Positions 1 to 11,701 are shown, counted from the first letter of the stretch. The stretch is DNA of 64,000 bases from Daucus carota subsp. sativus (GCF_001625215.2 NC_030382.2:28940610-29004609), one strand, 5' to 3'. Notes: a model not told the origin generated them from the letters alone. Made by a program: numbers and translations.

Positions 1-1475
1 GAAATGCACCCATCCGAGAAATAAATCTTACAGTCCTCTGTAGATACCAATCATAATAGCCAACAATAGTACTATCACCAACAATCAAGTCAGCCTAGAA
101 TATATGGCCCATTCGAGTGTCCCAGATAGCAATGAATGGCTGATGCTTCTGAGTCCACCTAATAAGCTGATTTCCTTTTAAAGACATCTTATGAAGATCA
201 CTAGAGTACTCTACATCAGCTGGAATAGATTACACCATACCAAAATGCCTAGCAACTCTATCAGGCACATGATTCTCCACGATGAAAAAACACATTATAG
301 GCCCACGATAACGCCATATATGACGACCAGCCAAACAATAAGCATGCAATCCATCAAGGATGTCAGTAGAGTACGGCTCCCAGATAAAATGAGAAGCTAA
401 AAGAACATCTAGAATAGTACGCATAACAAACAATGTACGACCAGTCATCTCCAGAAAAGAATGACCAACCAGCCACCCAATTCAAAATTTCAAGTATAAA
501 TGAATCATTCTAAACCCCATATATGAACCCTTAAATTTTAACTACTATTAATAAATGTTTTCAAAATTAATATTTTTAATCCGGTTCCTAGGCTTTAGGG
601 GCCTTACGGCCCTAAATCCTAGAATTAATTAGGGTTTAGGGCCTTAAACCCGAACGTTCGGCCAATTTAATTTCAAGTATAAATGAATCATTCTAAACTC
701 CATATATAAACCCTTAAATATTAACTACTATTAACCAGAAACTGTTAATTTAACCTTTTTACCAGGCTCCATATGGACTAGCAAGCTGCCCATCCCACAA
801 ACGAGAATCATGTAAAGGCACATTCAGACGAATGGGAGCAAGAGTAGGCAATCTCTCCCATGCCCATAACTGAAGTAATAACAAACACCCAACAACCTCT
901 TCTTTGTCTGTGTTGCAACCCTTGCACGGCTCCCTATATAAGAATGCAAGTACGGCTGCACCCCAAGCATAATCACCATACATATCCAGATCACGAAGAA
1001 ACAACAAGTACATAGGATGAATAGAACCTCCAAAATGATCTGTAAATAACACACCACCAATAATATGTACCAAATAACATCTGGTGTGCAAAAGGACTTC
1101 CTCCGCTGAGGCAACATCTGATAACCTCCCTGGAGTAATAGATGAGAAGAATCTCAACTGAAGCCTATAGCCATTAAAGCGAGTAGGTGCAAGAGCATGT
1201 CCAAATATGGATGCAACCAAACCAATCCAAGACATGCCAGGCCCGAGAGTGCAATCGGATATAAGTGCATGACCATCTATAGGAAGGCCTAGAAGAATAT
1301 CAACATCCTGGGGTGTAAGTGCCACCTCTCCCATGGGTAAATGTAATGTATGAGTCTCCGTCCTCCACCTCTCAACCAATACTGATGATAGACTCTTATC
1401 AAGTTGTAACCTAGAAACCCTAGAAACACCATAAAAATCGGTAGACTGTAGCAATGGGAATATGGGATCATCCAC
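1..1475 (-). pseudogene. Plant mobile domain (MAIN-like / PP7 long-form-like) gene, broken, runs off the left edge
   Basis: Read leftwards from about 1475, the first exon (759-1475) gives a typical plant mobile domain: FYGVSRV, then VERWRTETHTLHLPMGEV, then LTPQDVDILLGLPIDG. It ends at a plausible donor (CTG|GTAAAAAG at about 762). The second exon starts near 455 and continues the domain (FIWEPY, LAGRHIWRYRGPIMCFF, VENHVPDRVARHFGMV) down to base 1. That exon has two in-frame stops (near 228 and 96), so the copy is probably dead. The family is nuclear (MAIN and MAIL proteins in genome stability and silencing) and is also carried by plant transposons, so this may be a transposon-borne copy. The ORF starts at a valine codon; the true start upstream is unresolved. 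Confidence 0.72.
488..735. repeat. Direct repeat inside the intron of the mobile-domain gene
   Basis: A block of about 67 bases at 488-555 (motif AAATGAATCATTCTAAAC) recurs almost unchanged at 670-735. Between them lies a small palindromic segment built on CCTAAATCC/TAGGGTTTAGGG-like words. This is probably a local duplication or remains of a small insertion. Confidence 0.6.
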
Positions 1476-1479
1476 TGGT

Positions 1480-2519
1480 CCAAAATAAAATCATCCTGAT
1501 TAGGATTTCTGCGTTTACATCTCAAAGAATCACCACCACCCAACCTCCAAATCTCTCTAGACCTCTATGCTCACGTTGTAGATGAAGAAGACTACCATCA
1601 ATAAGTCCAAGATTGATATCTTACAATTAGACATCAATACAAGGTTATTATAACTCAACAACCAATATTTTAGTGTTTAGGCAAAATCACTATAATCAAT
1701 AATCAAGCATTAATAAATCGGTCCAGGTAAAATCACTAATATCAACCATAAATATCAATGAACTATAATTATCAGATTATAATCATTATAATAACTATAA
1801 TTATCTATATAATTACACCAAAACTGTTTAAAAGTATCAAAAATGTATACGCACTATAATTATCAACATTATTTTTAATAATCACTATAATGCATATTCG
1901 AAACCCTACACTACAACAACTACCACAATTAAAATCCTGCATACCCATTTCAACAACTCATATTATAATGAGCTTGACACTTCAGATCATAAGTATAATT
2001 ATTTAACAATCAAATCAATGCATACAACAACTACATTTCAAGATACATGACACACAACAACTAAATTAGGTATATTACCTATAAATGTTCAATTACTCAA
2101 TATACATGAATCTGAATGCTCCGATGCCCATAATTAATTATATATAATTAACCATCAACATTACATATAATCAATATAAAACAATCAAGGATACACACAA
2201 TCAAGATACAAACTAAAAACAATATAAACCTTAAAACCCTAGCATATATAGACAATATACACAAAACACAACTTAAATATAGTATCTCGAAATTCATAAT
2301 GCAGTGGCTCTAATTGAATCGTGCTACAACTCCTCAATCACTAATCGCCTCTATTTCTTATTTGCTCTCTGTTGAAGCCGTGACTATAATGTGTGTATAA
2401 CGTTCGTTTTGTGTTTAATTTTTTTTATATGTAAATAAGCAAAACGCAACTTCGTGTTACGTTTATAAGGATGAAAACGTAACTTCATGTTAAATCTATA
2501 AGTATTAAGAAACTAAATA
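1480..2519. other. AT-rich intergenic stretch, no gene seen
   Basis: Very AT-rich sequence with many short TATAATT-type words and no supportable coding frame. The part near 1500-1600 may hold the unresolved 5' end of the mobile-domain gene. Confidence 0.5.
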
Positions 2520-3109
2520 GGGATAATTAATTTATACGTCCTTGAACTTTGGTCCATTTTTGATTCGCATCCTTGAACTAAGTTTGTCAATTTATGCATC
2601 CTCAAACTTTGTAAATTTCCAATTAAGGTCCTTCCGTCAGTTTTTGACTAACGGAAGTTAGTCAATTAGGGTTTTTAATTTGAGGGTTTTCGATTCGTTC
2701 ATGGATTGATGAAATTGATGGTATGGGAAGTTTCGGGAGATCAAACCGAACAGATTAATGTAGGTTTCAATGATGGAGGATTGCCGGAATGGTGGCAATG
2801 TCTCCGCCGGCCGGAAAATGGCCATTGATTCCGGTCATCATTCCGGCAATCCTCCGCCATTGAAACCTACATGAATCTCTTCGGTTTGACCTCCCGAAAC
2901 TTCCCATACCATCAATTTTAACAATCCATTAACGAGTCGAAAACCCCCAAATTCAAAACCCTAATTACTAACTTCCGTTGGTCAAAAACTGACGGAGGGA
3001 CCTGAATTGGAAATTTACAAAGTTTGAGGATGCATAAATTGACAAACTTAGTTCAAGGATGCGAATCAAAAATGGACCAAAGTTCAAGGACGTATAAATT
3101 AATTATCCC
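2520..3109. mobile_element. Mutator-like foldback MITE (590 bp) with 9-bp target duplication
   Basis: The two halves are near-perfect inverted copies of each other, beginning GGGATAATTAATTTATACGT and ending with its reverse complement. The arms span about 250 bases each around a GC-rich centre (2780-2850) that is itself inverted. The flanks carry a perfect 9-bp direct repeat, AACTAAATA, at 2511-2519 and 3110-3118, the length made by Mutator-family transposases. There is no coding capacity. A longer element with the same terminal motif lies at 43728-44650. Confidence 0.88.
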
Positions 3110-3351
3110 AACTAAATATTGTAAACGTAACTTCGTGTTATGTTTTACCTTTTTTCAAAAAAATAAAAACCTTAAAACGTGACTTCGTATGACGTTCTGA
3201 ATGAATTGAGAAAACGCAAGTTTAAGTGGTGTTTTAGAGTGACAATTTTGGCCTTCTTATTAAATAGTGACAACTGGGGCATTATGTGTCAATAACATAA
3301 CACTCAGAGTCTTTTCTCATTTCTCTAGCGCCAACTGAACGAGCTTTTATA

Positions 3352-3541
3352 CTCCCTCGGTCCTATTTAATTTATTATGTTTTTTTCATTGCTCGACACG
3401 AACTTTAATACTTCTATAAAATATAATTTTATAGTTTATTTTTAATTTTTTCTGAATTTTTTTATAAATAACTTATAAAAATATACTTCAGAGAAGCATC
3501 AAAGTGCGTGCCGCGTCCCCCAAGTACGGGGACGGAGCGAG
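3352..3541. mobile_element. Stowaway-like MITE (Tc1/mariner), 190 bp
   Basis: The ends are CTCCCTCGGTCC and GGGGACGGAGCGAG, the classic Stowaway inverted terminus, flanked by TA on each side (3350-3351 and 3542-3543). The AT-rich body is partly self-complementary. It sits about 440 bases upstream of the P450 start codon. Confidence 0.82.
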
Positions 3542-3912
3542 TACAAAATAAACATTAAACCGTCTTTGACTTGCCTTTAAATTTATTACATGCAAGAATG
3601 ATATAAATTTTAAAATTGATATTTTAACAAATAGTAATGATTCTATTATTTTTAATATTAATTCGAAATCCAGTTTGCATTGTTTATAACAATAAGGTCT
3701 ATAACCAAAATAAAATACTCAACTTATGAATCATCGCCGAGTGTGACCCTCTAGTTATAAAATTTTTAGTAATAGCCTGCAAGATTCATTACATTTCATT
3801 TTGGACACTAGTTTTTTGTTTTCTAATGACAGGATAAAGTGACTTGTTGGCTTAGATGATTAACCTCGGCAAGTCTGCTTAAATTTAATGTGAATGACAA
3901 TGACAATAACAT

Positions 3913-3918
3913 TATATA
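3913..3918 (+). promoter_or_regulatory. Probable TATA box of the P450 gene
   Basis: TATATA 65 bases before the ATG at 3983, a normal plant spacing for a short 5' leader. The rest of 3542-3912 is AT-rich and shows no gene. Confidence 0.45.
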
Positions 3919-3982
3919 CATAGTGATCATACCCTCATCAAAACCTTAAAAAACAAATTTTTGATACAGGGGTTTAAACAAG

Positions 3983-5849
3983 ATGGATGTTCTGAAATTT
4001 GCATCAGCTGTCTTTGTTGTCAGCTCTCTTTCTGTTTCTATTTGGCTTCTGAATAAGTTATGGTTAACTCCGATTCGTAAGCAGAGGTTCCTTAGACAGC
4101 AAGGAATCAAGGGTAATTCTTACAAGTTTCTTCATGGCAATACCAAGGATATTCTGTCTATGAGAAGACAATCTATGGCTATACCTATGGATTGCTTGTC
4201 ACACAATTTATTTCCAAAACTTCAGCCTCACTTTTACTCCTGGCTTAAAATTTACGGTAATATGACTATCATTCCTTGTAGATTCCTAAAGTTTAACACA
4301 TGAGACTTACAGTTTTAATATGTCATATCGGAATCTGTCAGGGAAGAACTTTCTGACCTGGTATGGTCCTAGACCGGAGCTGTTTGTTACTGAAGTAGAG
4401 TATATCAAAGAAATCATGAACAAAGTACAAGATTATCCGAAGATAGAAATGAGTACAGGGTTTGTAAAGGTTTTATTAGGAGATGGACTTGTGACAGCAA
4501 AGGGGAAAAAGTGGGCGAAGCAGAGGAAGCTTGCTAATCAGGTCTTTCATGCTGACAGCTTGAAGGTACTGCACTATCTACTTACTGATAATCATTATTC
4601 GTATACACGACAGTAATATTAGTGATGTTACTTTGTTAGAGAATGATTCCAGACATGATTGCAAGTGTTGAGATGATGCTAGATAGATGGAGACAACATG
4701 AAGGAAGAGAGATTGAAGTTTTTGAAGAGTTTAAGTTCTTGTCATCTGAAATTATTTCTAGGACTGCTTTTGGGAGCAGTTTTGTGGAAGGAAGGGATAT
4801 TTTCGACATGTTATCAGAGATGGCCATCATAATCACCAGAAATAGTTACAGAGTTAGGCTCCCTGGTCTTAGGTAAATGAACCATTTTTCATGAGTTTCT
4901 TTATTGATTTTCTCGCATTGATTAAACTGAGCAATTTACCTGCTAAACATTTGCAGTTGGTTTTCTAAAAGTAAGGACGATATTAGATCAGAAAAACTTG
5001 AGCAGGATATATATGATTCTATAGTGAGGATTATGGATAAAAGAAAGAAAGAATGTGGTATGCATGGAGAAGTAGGGAGTTTCGGGACTGACCTTCTTGG
5101 CTCACTTATGAAGGCAATGATTGATTCCGACCAGGACAAAAGAATCACTATACAGGATGTAGTTGATGAATGCAAGACCTTTTACGTTGCAGGACAAGAA
5201 ACGACATCAACCTTGCTTTCCTGGGCTGTGTTTCTTCTTGGTAGTCATACAGATTGGCAAGAAAAAGCAAGACAAGAAGTTTTCAACTTGTTTGGCAAGG
5301 AGCATCCACATTCGGATGGCATTGCAAGGCTTAAAATAGTATATTCTTTTTATCTCTTTGAAGTGGACTGGAAATTTCTAACACATTTCAGTTTGACATT
5401 CTTGTTTTTCTTCGGTGTAGGTGAACATGGTCATCAATGAAACACTCAGGCTCTACCCTCCTGTCATTGAATTTACACGACAAGTCAAAGAGGGAACGAA
5501 GTTGGGAAATTATATACTTCCAGCCAATATCCATGTTGTTCTTTCAACGCTGGCACTACATCATGACACAAATATATGGGGAGAGGACGCACATCAATTC
5601 AAGCCCGACAGATTTTCCCAAGGGGTTGCAAACGCTACAAAAAATAATCCAGCAGTGTATATCCCCTTTGGCCTAGGGCCACGAAGTTGTGTAGGTTTGA
5701 ACTTTGCCACAAATGAAACAAAAATTGCACTTGTGATGATATTGCAGCGCTACACCTTTACTCTGTCTCCTACCTATATACACTCACCAGTACAAATCTT
5801 GACTACTCGTCCACAGCATGGAGTACAGGTAATGCTTCGACCTCTCTGA
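3983..5849 (+). CDS. CYP749A: Cytochrome P450, CYP72 clan, CYP749A-like; five exons, complete
   Basis: Haem-thiolate monooxygenase expected on the ER membrane. Exons 3983-4256, 4342-4565, 4640-4872, 4957-5338 and 5421-5849 join with GT-AG borders in consistent phase to 513 codons, the usual length. The N-terminus has a hydrophobic anchor (about residues 6-25), then WLTPIRKQRFLRQQGIKG, typical of the CYP72 clan. The I-helix is AGQETTS, the K-helix ETLR, the PERF-region FKPDRF, and the haem loop FGLGPRSCVG with the cysteine ligand. No key residue is missing. The SAUR wording (RQQGI..., SRTAFGSSFVEG, FVAGQETTSTLLSW-like) fits CYP749A best; substrates of that subfamily are not settled. The SAUR repeat module begins right after its 3' untranslated region. 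Confidence 0.92.
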
Positions 5850-6547
5850 GGTGTAGGCCTTGCTGTAACAAACTGACAGAATCATATCTATAATATTTGT
5901 CAGTTCAAACTGTAATTCATATGGTGGATACTTTTCTTAGCATGAGAAATAACAGTCATATGGTTTTCATGGTGTAATAAAAAAATTGACATGAATGACT
6001 ATAGAATGAAAGTAGAAGTAGATAAAATTTTGATGGTTCGGCTAATTAATTTATGTTAATTTGTTTGCAGTTCCTTTTTTCTGCGATTAGATATATAAAG
6101 GAGAAATAAAATATCATCTAAATATGACACAAGCCTTTCTCTTTGGCTCACCACATATATTAACAACTCAGAGGCCATATCTATTTCTGCTAGGAAACAT
6201 CTCATGTTCCCAATTGATTGCTTATATGCAACACCTGAATGATCAAGCATCAGATAAAGATTTCAAGAGAGAGTAGCACATGGGTCTGTATTTATGTTAC
6301 CCTACTGCCTCTTGTACCACATAATCCAAATACATGCTTCAGACAAGGATTAGAAGGTTGATTTTGTGTTTGATTATGTTAAAAATTCAAATAACTAGAC
6401 ACCTAAATATTTAAGGCAGAGCTATCAGACAACTAAGAAATTTGATTATCCTTGGTAATTGTAGGGCAAGTTGTGTCTTGGTAAGCAGAGACATATATCC
6501 CAAACTCCGCCAACCTTGCTAATCATTCTGTATTTGTAGGACATCAC

Positions 6548-6603
6548 CATGTGCTAGTGACTTATTATTTCATTTTCAGTGTACAAGAAACCTTCTATAT
6601 AAA
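6548..6603 (+). promoter_or_regulatory. SAUR core promoter: CATGTG E-box and TATATAAA
   Basis: CATGTGCTAGTG at 6548 followed by TATATAAA at 6596-6603, 117 bases before the ATG. The same pair, 40-50 bases apart, is present at 9584/9632 and 31475/31523, and survives without a gene at about 15207 and 55013. Confidence 0.65.
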
Positions 6604-6719
6604 CATAGGGAATTCGACATAAATCAACACAAGCTTACTACCAAACCTTCATTTCTTTCATCAAGCATCCTCTAGTCCTTTCCCTCTCGACACCATTCTA
6701 AGAACACCAACTAAGAATT

Positions 6720-7013
6720 ATGGGTATCCGCATGCCTCGTATTCCTCATGTCAAGAAAATCTTTCAGGGGTCTTCTTTTGCAACTACAGCAGTTTCAGAC
6801 GTCCCAAAGGGCTGCTTGGCAGTTTATGTTGGGGAGAGCCAAAGAAAAAGATTTGTTGTTCCAATTTCATACTTGGCTGAGCCTGCCTTCCAGGACTTGC
6901 TATGTCAAGCTGAGGAGGAATTTGGTTTTGATCATCCAGAGGGGGGTCTTACAATTCCCTGCAGAGAAGATGTGTTTAGAGATCTCGCCTCAAGCTTGAG
7001 AAGAAAATCATAG
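6720..7013 (+). CDS. SAUR: SAUR protein, 97 aa (MGIRMPRIPHVKK type)
   Basis: Intronless. The N-terminal lead (1-27) is followed by the SAUR domain: [12 protein letters not shown] at 28-39, [18 protein letters not shown], then [19 protein letters not shown], ending RRKS. It resembles soybean auxin-induced 15A/10A5/6B proteins. In that family the proteins are short-lived and bind PP2C.D phosphatases, which keeps the plasma-membrane proton pump phosphorylated and promotes cell expansion. The start is the first ATG after the TATA box and is shared with all sister copies. Nearly identical to the products at 9758 and 31648; it differs from the 9758 product at two residues (Tyr/Phe in the ISYLAEP region, Arg/Thr in VFRDL). 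Confidence 0.95.
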   Translation: MGIRMPRIPHVKKIFQGSSFATTAVSDVPKGCLAVYVGESQRKRFVVPISYLAEPAFQDLLCQAEEEFGFDHPEGGLTIPCREDVFRDLASSLRRKS

Positions 7014-7734
7014 AGAAGAACCTGACCAAAATTAGTAGTTTAGAAATTTTTTGTAAGCTTGTAGGAGATAAATTAGATTAGGTTGGACCATAGGCATAAT
7101 TATGCAAATACTTTCTTCCTGTATCTCAAGGAATCATTTTCAATGAGGAAGATCGTCACTCAGAATTTTGTAAAATATTAAACTATTTACATCCCAATTA
7201 TATTTTTATGATCTGATTATGTTGTTTGCAAATAACTCCTATCTGTAATCAGTTCCACGTTATTCTGAAATTGATCGAAATTGGCACATAATAGTGTGTT
7301 AAAAGATACATTTCTTGAAAATTGATATGGGAGAAAGCATCCTCTTATCTTAAATTCCTATATCTCAGAAAGATTTAGTCAGAACCTATCTACAGTTGCT
7401 CTGTGATCATATTTACTGTGAGACCGAAATTGATAAGCATCAACCTGCAGAAGATACTTGGCAAGGTATAACAATGTTTCAAGTTATGATTCTGTTTGCT
7501 TCAATTTAAATCTGCAGCACATACATTATTTCATTTATTTTATGCTATAGATTGATCATCTATACAAAAAATGTGCTACATTATGTGTTCCACAAATGTA
7601 TACCTGACCAAGACTTAATGTGAAATACAAATTCAAATGGGAACTTTAAGTTGATATTTTCCCCTACCTTTCTGTGTTACTGATCAGTCTATCTCAACTA
7701 ATTCCTTAGCCATTCATCTTTCTTGGTAAGTCCT

Positions 7735-7790
7735 AATTATATAAAACAGTTTATGTTGGGGAGAGATAATGGAGAAGAACTATTGTCTAT
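7735..7790 (+). pseudogene. SAUR scrap (VYVGE motif only)
   Basis: AAACAGTTTATGTTGGGGAG matches the VYVGE codons of neighbouring SAURs, but no SAUR frame continues on either side. Surrounding 7014-7734 is module X 3' flank without genes. Confidence 0.45.
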
Positions 7791-8300
7791 TGAGACGGTA
7801 TCTATTTCTGGTGGTAAACATCTCATGTTGAATTCTTATACACGGAAGTCATCAATTGTTAAACATCAATCAAGAGATTACAATAGAAAGAAGAACATCA
7901 GTTTGTACCTGCATTACCTTACTACTTCTGGTACCACAAAAATATAATATATGTGCTCAGACAAGGATTAGATGTTATAATTCCTGTGTGATGATGTTTA
8001 AAACCTCAAAAAATAGACAACCTATAATTCAAGATTATCATATATCGGCATGGTGTGTCTTGGTAGTCAGAGACGTATATTCCACACTCATACAGTCTTG
8101 CTATTCAGCTGATAATTGTAGGACAAAACCATGTGCAAGTGACTTATTATCACCAATGTATATGCATTAGTAGTCCTTGGTTTACTATTCAAGAATTGGT
8201 TCATCTGCTATATATGCACATCATTGGGATTTTAACTCTACTTATATTCCTATATTTCAGAAAGGATTAGTCGGAACCTATCAACAGTTGCTCTGGTCAG
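7790..8300 (+). repeat. Duplicated SAUR-upstream block, partner of 16700-17130
   Basis: Shares long runs with 16700-17130 (motifs TATTTCTGGTGGTAAACATC and GTGCTCAGACAAGG). In the second copy the block leads into a SAUR remnant at 17256, so this is probably an old SAUR promoter without its gene. The reading frames here are not conserved between the two copies. Confidence 0.5.
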
Positions 8301-8310
8301 TATATCTTTG

Positions 8311-8571
8311 TGTTGGAGTTTTTGATTAAATATTAAGAAACTAAGAATAAGAATACAGAACTGAATAGGATGGTTTTATGGGAAAAGACTTAATATTATT
8401 AGATTGATAAACTGAGTTTATATACATCACATATAGTAACTGCTAATCTATGTACAAGGCAGTTGTAACTGTCTGTAACTTCCTAGAAACCAACTATAAC
8501 TACCAGATGGCTACAACTACTTTATTTATTATCAATTAATACCCAGATAACAACTAAGGAACAATCCAACA
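8311..8571 (-). mobile_element. Probable solo LTR, Ty1-copia-like fossil
   Basis: Read on the - strand it runs TGTTGGATTGTT... to ...AACTCCAACA, with a TATATAAA box and a T-rich stretch inside, as in short copia LTRs. About 260 bases, no internal region. A target duplication could not be made out, so the ends are approximate. Confidence 0.5.
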
Positions 8572-8709
8572 TGATATTTTGCAGCAGCTAAAGCATAATT
8601 TCAACACTTTGTCAGGCTACTAAATGGAAAAAGAGAGTCTCACATTTATATACCAACCACTGACTACACTAAAAATTATCTAGTACTGCAATTTCTTTCT
8701 CATACAATG

Positions 8710-8982
8710 TTTAAGCAAGAAGTGAGTTTAAAGAATGTCTACTCTACATGGGATAGTAGGACCACCTTCTACATGATCAAACCTGGATTCTTTTTTGGCT
8801 TGACTTAATAAATTTTTGAAGGGAGGTTCACTTATTTATGCAATGGGAATTGTATAATCTACTTCTCTGGCCTCCCCAACATAAACTGCCATAAGCCTTT
8901 TGGAACAACAAGCACTGTTGAACTACCAAAATATCTCAACACAGAAGACTGATGGATACTTAACAGGAGAAATAACAGTCAT
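8710..8982 (-). pseudogene. SAUR pseudogene, psi-subfamily (MAVYVGEA type)
   Basis: The - strand reads as a decayed SAUR with a start-like ATG near 8982, a PKG-L-MAVYVGEAREV region and a C-terminal GGPTIPC-like stretch. The frame shifts between the PKG and AVYVGE motifs. Sister copies are at 14309-14603, 31100-31184 and 40819-40932; all are broken or partial, so the subfamily appears dead in this cluster. Confidence 0.65.
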
Positions 8983-9757
8983 ACACTTTGATGGTGTAAT
9001 AACAAAATTGACAGGAATGATTATAGAATGAAAGTATATGTAGATGAGAATTCTGATGGTTCGGCTAATTAGTTTACGTTAATTTGTTTGCAGTTCCCTT
9101 TTTCTGCGATTAGATATAAAAAGGAGAAATGAAAAATCATCTAAAATATGAAAAATCTACATGCCTTTCTCTTTGGCTCACCACATAGATTAACAACTCA
9201 GAGGCCATATCTATTTCTGCTAGGAAACATCTCATGTTCCCAATTGATTGCTTATGTGCACCACCTGAAAAATCAATACTTGTGCATCAGATAAAGATTT
9301 CAAGAGAGAGTATCACATGGGTCAGTATTTATGTTACCCTACTGCTTCTTGTACCAAAAAATCCAAATACATGCATCAGACAAGGATTAGAAGGTTGATT
9401 TTATGTTTGATTATGTTAAAATTCAAATAACTGGACACCTAAATATTGAAGGAAGAGCTATCAGACAACTAAGAAATTTGATTATCCTTGGTATTTGTAG
9501 GGCAAGTTGTGTCTTGGTAAGCAGAGACATATATCCCAAACTCCTCCAACCTTGTTATTCATTCTGTATTTGTAGGACATCACCATGTGCTAGTGACTTA
9601 TTATTTCATTTTCAGTGTTCAAGAAACCTTCTATATAAACATAGGGAATTTGACATAAATCAACACAAGGCTTACTATCAAACCTTCATTTCTTTCATCA
9701 AGCATCGTCTAGTCCTTTCCCTCTTGACATCCATACTAAGAATACCAACTTAGAAAC
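8975..9757 (+). repeat. SAUR module X, copy 2, upstream part
   Basis: Non-coding flank homologous to 5924-6719, with the conserved CATGTG at 9584-9589 and TATATAAA at 9632-9639. A 116-codon open frame across 9403-9753 is not conserved in the other copies and is taken as chance. Confidence 0.7.
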
Positions 9758-10051
9758 ATGGGTATCCGCATGCCTCGTATTCCTCATGTCAAGAAAATCT
9801 TTCAGGGGTCTTCTTTCGCAACTACAGCAGTTTCAGACGTCCCAAAGGGCTGTTTGGCAGTTTATGTTGGGGAGAGCCAAAGAAAAAGATTTGTTGTTCC
9901 AATTTCATTCTTGGCTGAGCCTGCCTTCCAGGACTTGCTATGTCAAGCTGAGGAAGAATTCGGTTTTGATCATCCAGAGGGGGGTCTTACAATTCCCTGC
10001 AGAGAAGATGTATTTACAGATCTCGCCTCAAGCTTGAGAAGAAAATCATAG
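9758..10051 (+). CDS. SAUR: SAUR protein, 97 aa (MGIRMPRIPHVKK type)
   Basis: Near-identical twin of the 6720 gene, with ISFLAEP in place of ISYLAEP and VFTDL in place of VFRDL. The whole domain from VPKG to TIPC is intact and the frame ends RRKS. Upstream and downstream sequence is also duplicated, so this is a recent module duplication rather than a retrocopy. The same TATA and E-box arrangement suggests shared expression with 6720 and 31648. Confidence 0.95.
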   Translation: MGIRMPRIPHVKKIFQGSSFATTAVSDVPKGCLAVYVGESQRKRFVVPISFLAEPAFQDLLCQAEEEFGFDHPEGGLTIPCREDVFTDLASSLRRKS

Positions 10052-11413
10052 AGAAGAACATGATCAGTATAAGTAGTTTAGAAATTTTTTGTAAGGTAGT
10101 AGGAGATAACTTAGAATAGGTTGGACCAAAGACATAATTATGCAAATACTTTCTTCTGGTATCTCATGGAATCATTTTCAATGAGGAAGATCATTACTTA
10201 AAATTTTGTAAATTATTAAACTATATACATCCCGATAATATTTTTATGATCTAATTATGTTGTTTGCAAATAACTTCCCATCTGTTACCAGTTACACATT
10301 ATTCTGAAATCAATCGAAATTGGCATATAATATTTTGTTAACAGATAAATTTCTTGAAAATTGATATGGGAGAAAGCAGCCTCTTATCTTATATTCCTAT
10401 GTTTCAAAAAGAATTAGTCAGAACCTATCTACAGTTGCCCTGTAGTCATATTTACTGTTAGACCGAAATTGATCAAGCATCGACCTGCAGAAGATACTTA
10501 TCAGTAACTTTGATAGTCAAATCAGTAACTTTTGCATGTAATGTAAAGCAAATTCTATTTAGAAATTAATCTCCTTATCAAAGATTTAAACTGTGAATGT
10601 CAAGTCTGGTCAGAGTTGGAAAGTTAAACTTATCTACCCAGAACCTATATTTCAGATGCAATGATTGTTGAATGCAGAAAGGTACTAAAATGAAAGAAAA
10701 TGGAATGAAACATCAAGCTTATCAGTTGCTTACATGAAGACTACAAAAAAACCTGCACAACTGAAATTGGAGGGTTGAGTCTGTTAAGTGTTAGAGTGAA
10801 ATTGACTAAACATGTTCTTCACATCCATACAAAAAGATCTTGGTAAATCCAGGATAGCAATATGTATGAATAAATAGATACTAATTAACTAAGCAAAAGA
10901 GATTTTTCACTGATGATTTCGAAAAAACATATGTCTGCGTAATTAGATGGTTACTCTAATTTTCCCTAGGTTATCGAATGGAGGGGGATTAACTAGTATA
11001 CTTTACAAACTAGAACCTTGCAAAATTGTTAGTACCAGATAATAGCTATTTGTTTCTTATATCTGCGCAAGACTAAAGTGAGGTTAACGAATGTCTTCTC
11101 TACATGGAAACGCCACTTCAGACTATAATGACATGGAAATTGCTCTTCTCTTGAACAATTAAATTTGTGATTGGAACCAATAATGTATAATGCTGCTTAT
11201 CTATATAACTATATTTCAAATAAAAAGTACTTATAAATATATATAATGACTACATAGTGATTGCAAAGATCATATCCATGTAGAAATTAATGTGATCAAA
11301 GTACAAAGTATCAGCTAATGCTCTACCAAAAATATTTATATGAGAGTCATATATAAAATATCTGGACTAGTCTACAAAATTTGTACACTATCTAACAACA
11401 TATATATAAACTC
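10052..11413. other. Intergenic: 3' flanks of two facing SAURs, no gene
   Basis: The left part (to about 10500) is module X 3' flank. The right part (10500-11413) is the downstream flank of the - strand SAUR at 11414 and is repeated at 18300-19361, 24170-24987, 33470-33794 and 56740-57557 (motifs AAACTTATCTACCCAGAACC and CAAAATTGTTAGTACCAGAT). No coding frame is conserved among the copies. Confidence 0.65.
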
Positions 11414-11701
11414 TCATAATCTGTTCAACATATCAATGAAGGTGTCTTCGTTGCATGGAATTGTGAGGCCGCCTTCTGGATGACTAAACCCAAATTCTTC
11501 CTCTGCTTGACTTAACAGGTCTTGGAAAGTAGGCTCGTTTAAGTAAGAGATCGGAACTACAAATCTTCTTCTTTGGTCCTCCCCGACATAAACTGCCATG
11601 CATCCCTTCGGGACATTTGTACTACGATCAAGATTTGTTGAGGAGAATTGGCGGTTGAGAATTTGCTTGAGACTAGTGATACGAGGAACATGAATACCCA
11701 T
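11414..11701 (-). CDS. SAUR: SAUR protein, 95 aa ([13 protein letters not shown] type)
   Basis: Complete intronless [23 protein letters not shown] lead, [17 protein letters not shown] at about 30-46, [31 protein letters not shown]-type core, TIPC, then an NRL end. It forms a divergent pair with 12494 and is close to 26643 in sequence and setting. Its promoter carries CACATG at 11914-11919, about 215 bases upstream of the ATG. Expected role as for the other SAURs. Confidence 0.94.
   Translation of the reverse strand: MGIHVPRITSLKQILNRQFSSTNLDRSTNVPKGCMAVYVGEDQRRRFVVPISYLNEPTFQDLLSQAEEEFGFSHPEGGLTIPCNEDTFIDMLNRL

Larger units (their letters stand above)
5924..7600 (+). repeat. SAUR module X, copy 1 (promoter, gene at 6720, 3' flank)
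   Basis: This block recurs at 8975-10500, 14604-15763, 31186-32400, 40933-41255 (5' part only) and 54785-55265. It starts with a scrap of another SAUR 5' end (motif GAGAAATAACAGTCAT), runs through a conserved upstream region (motif GACAAGGATTAGAAGGTTGA), the promoter, a MGIRMPRIPHVKK-type SAUR, and an AT-rich 3' flank. Nothing else coding is seen in the flanks. Confidence 0.8.

Noticed and set aside
191-400. 69-codon + strand frame
   Set aside because: Antisense shadow of the mobile-domain exon on the - strand.
6748-6999. 83-codon frames in a second phase inside SAURs 6720, 9758 and 31648
   Set aside because: Shadow frames of conserved SAUR coding sequence; no independent start signals.
9403-9753. 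116-codon open frame upstream of SAUR 9758, with look-alikes near 31399 and 54799
   Set aside because: It lies in the promoter region across CATGTG and TATA, its length and start vary among copies, and it resembles no protein I know.
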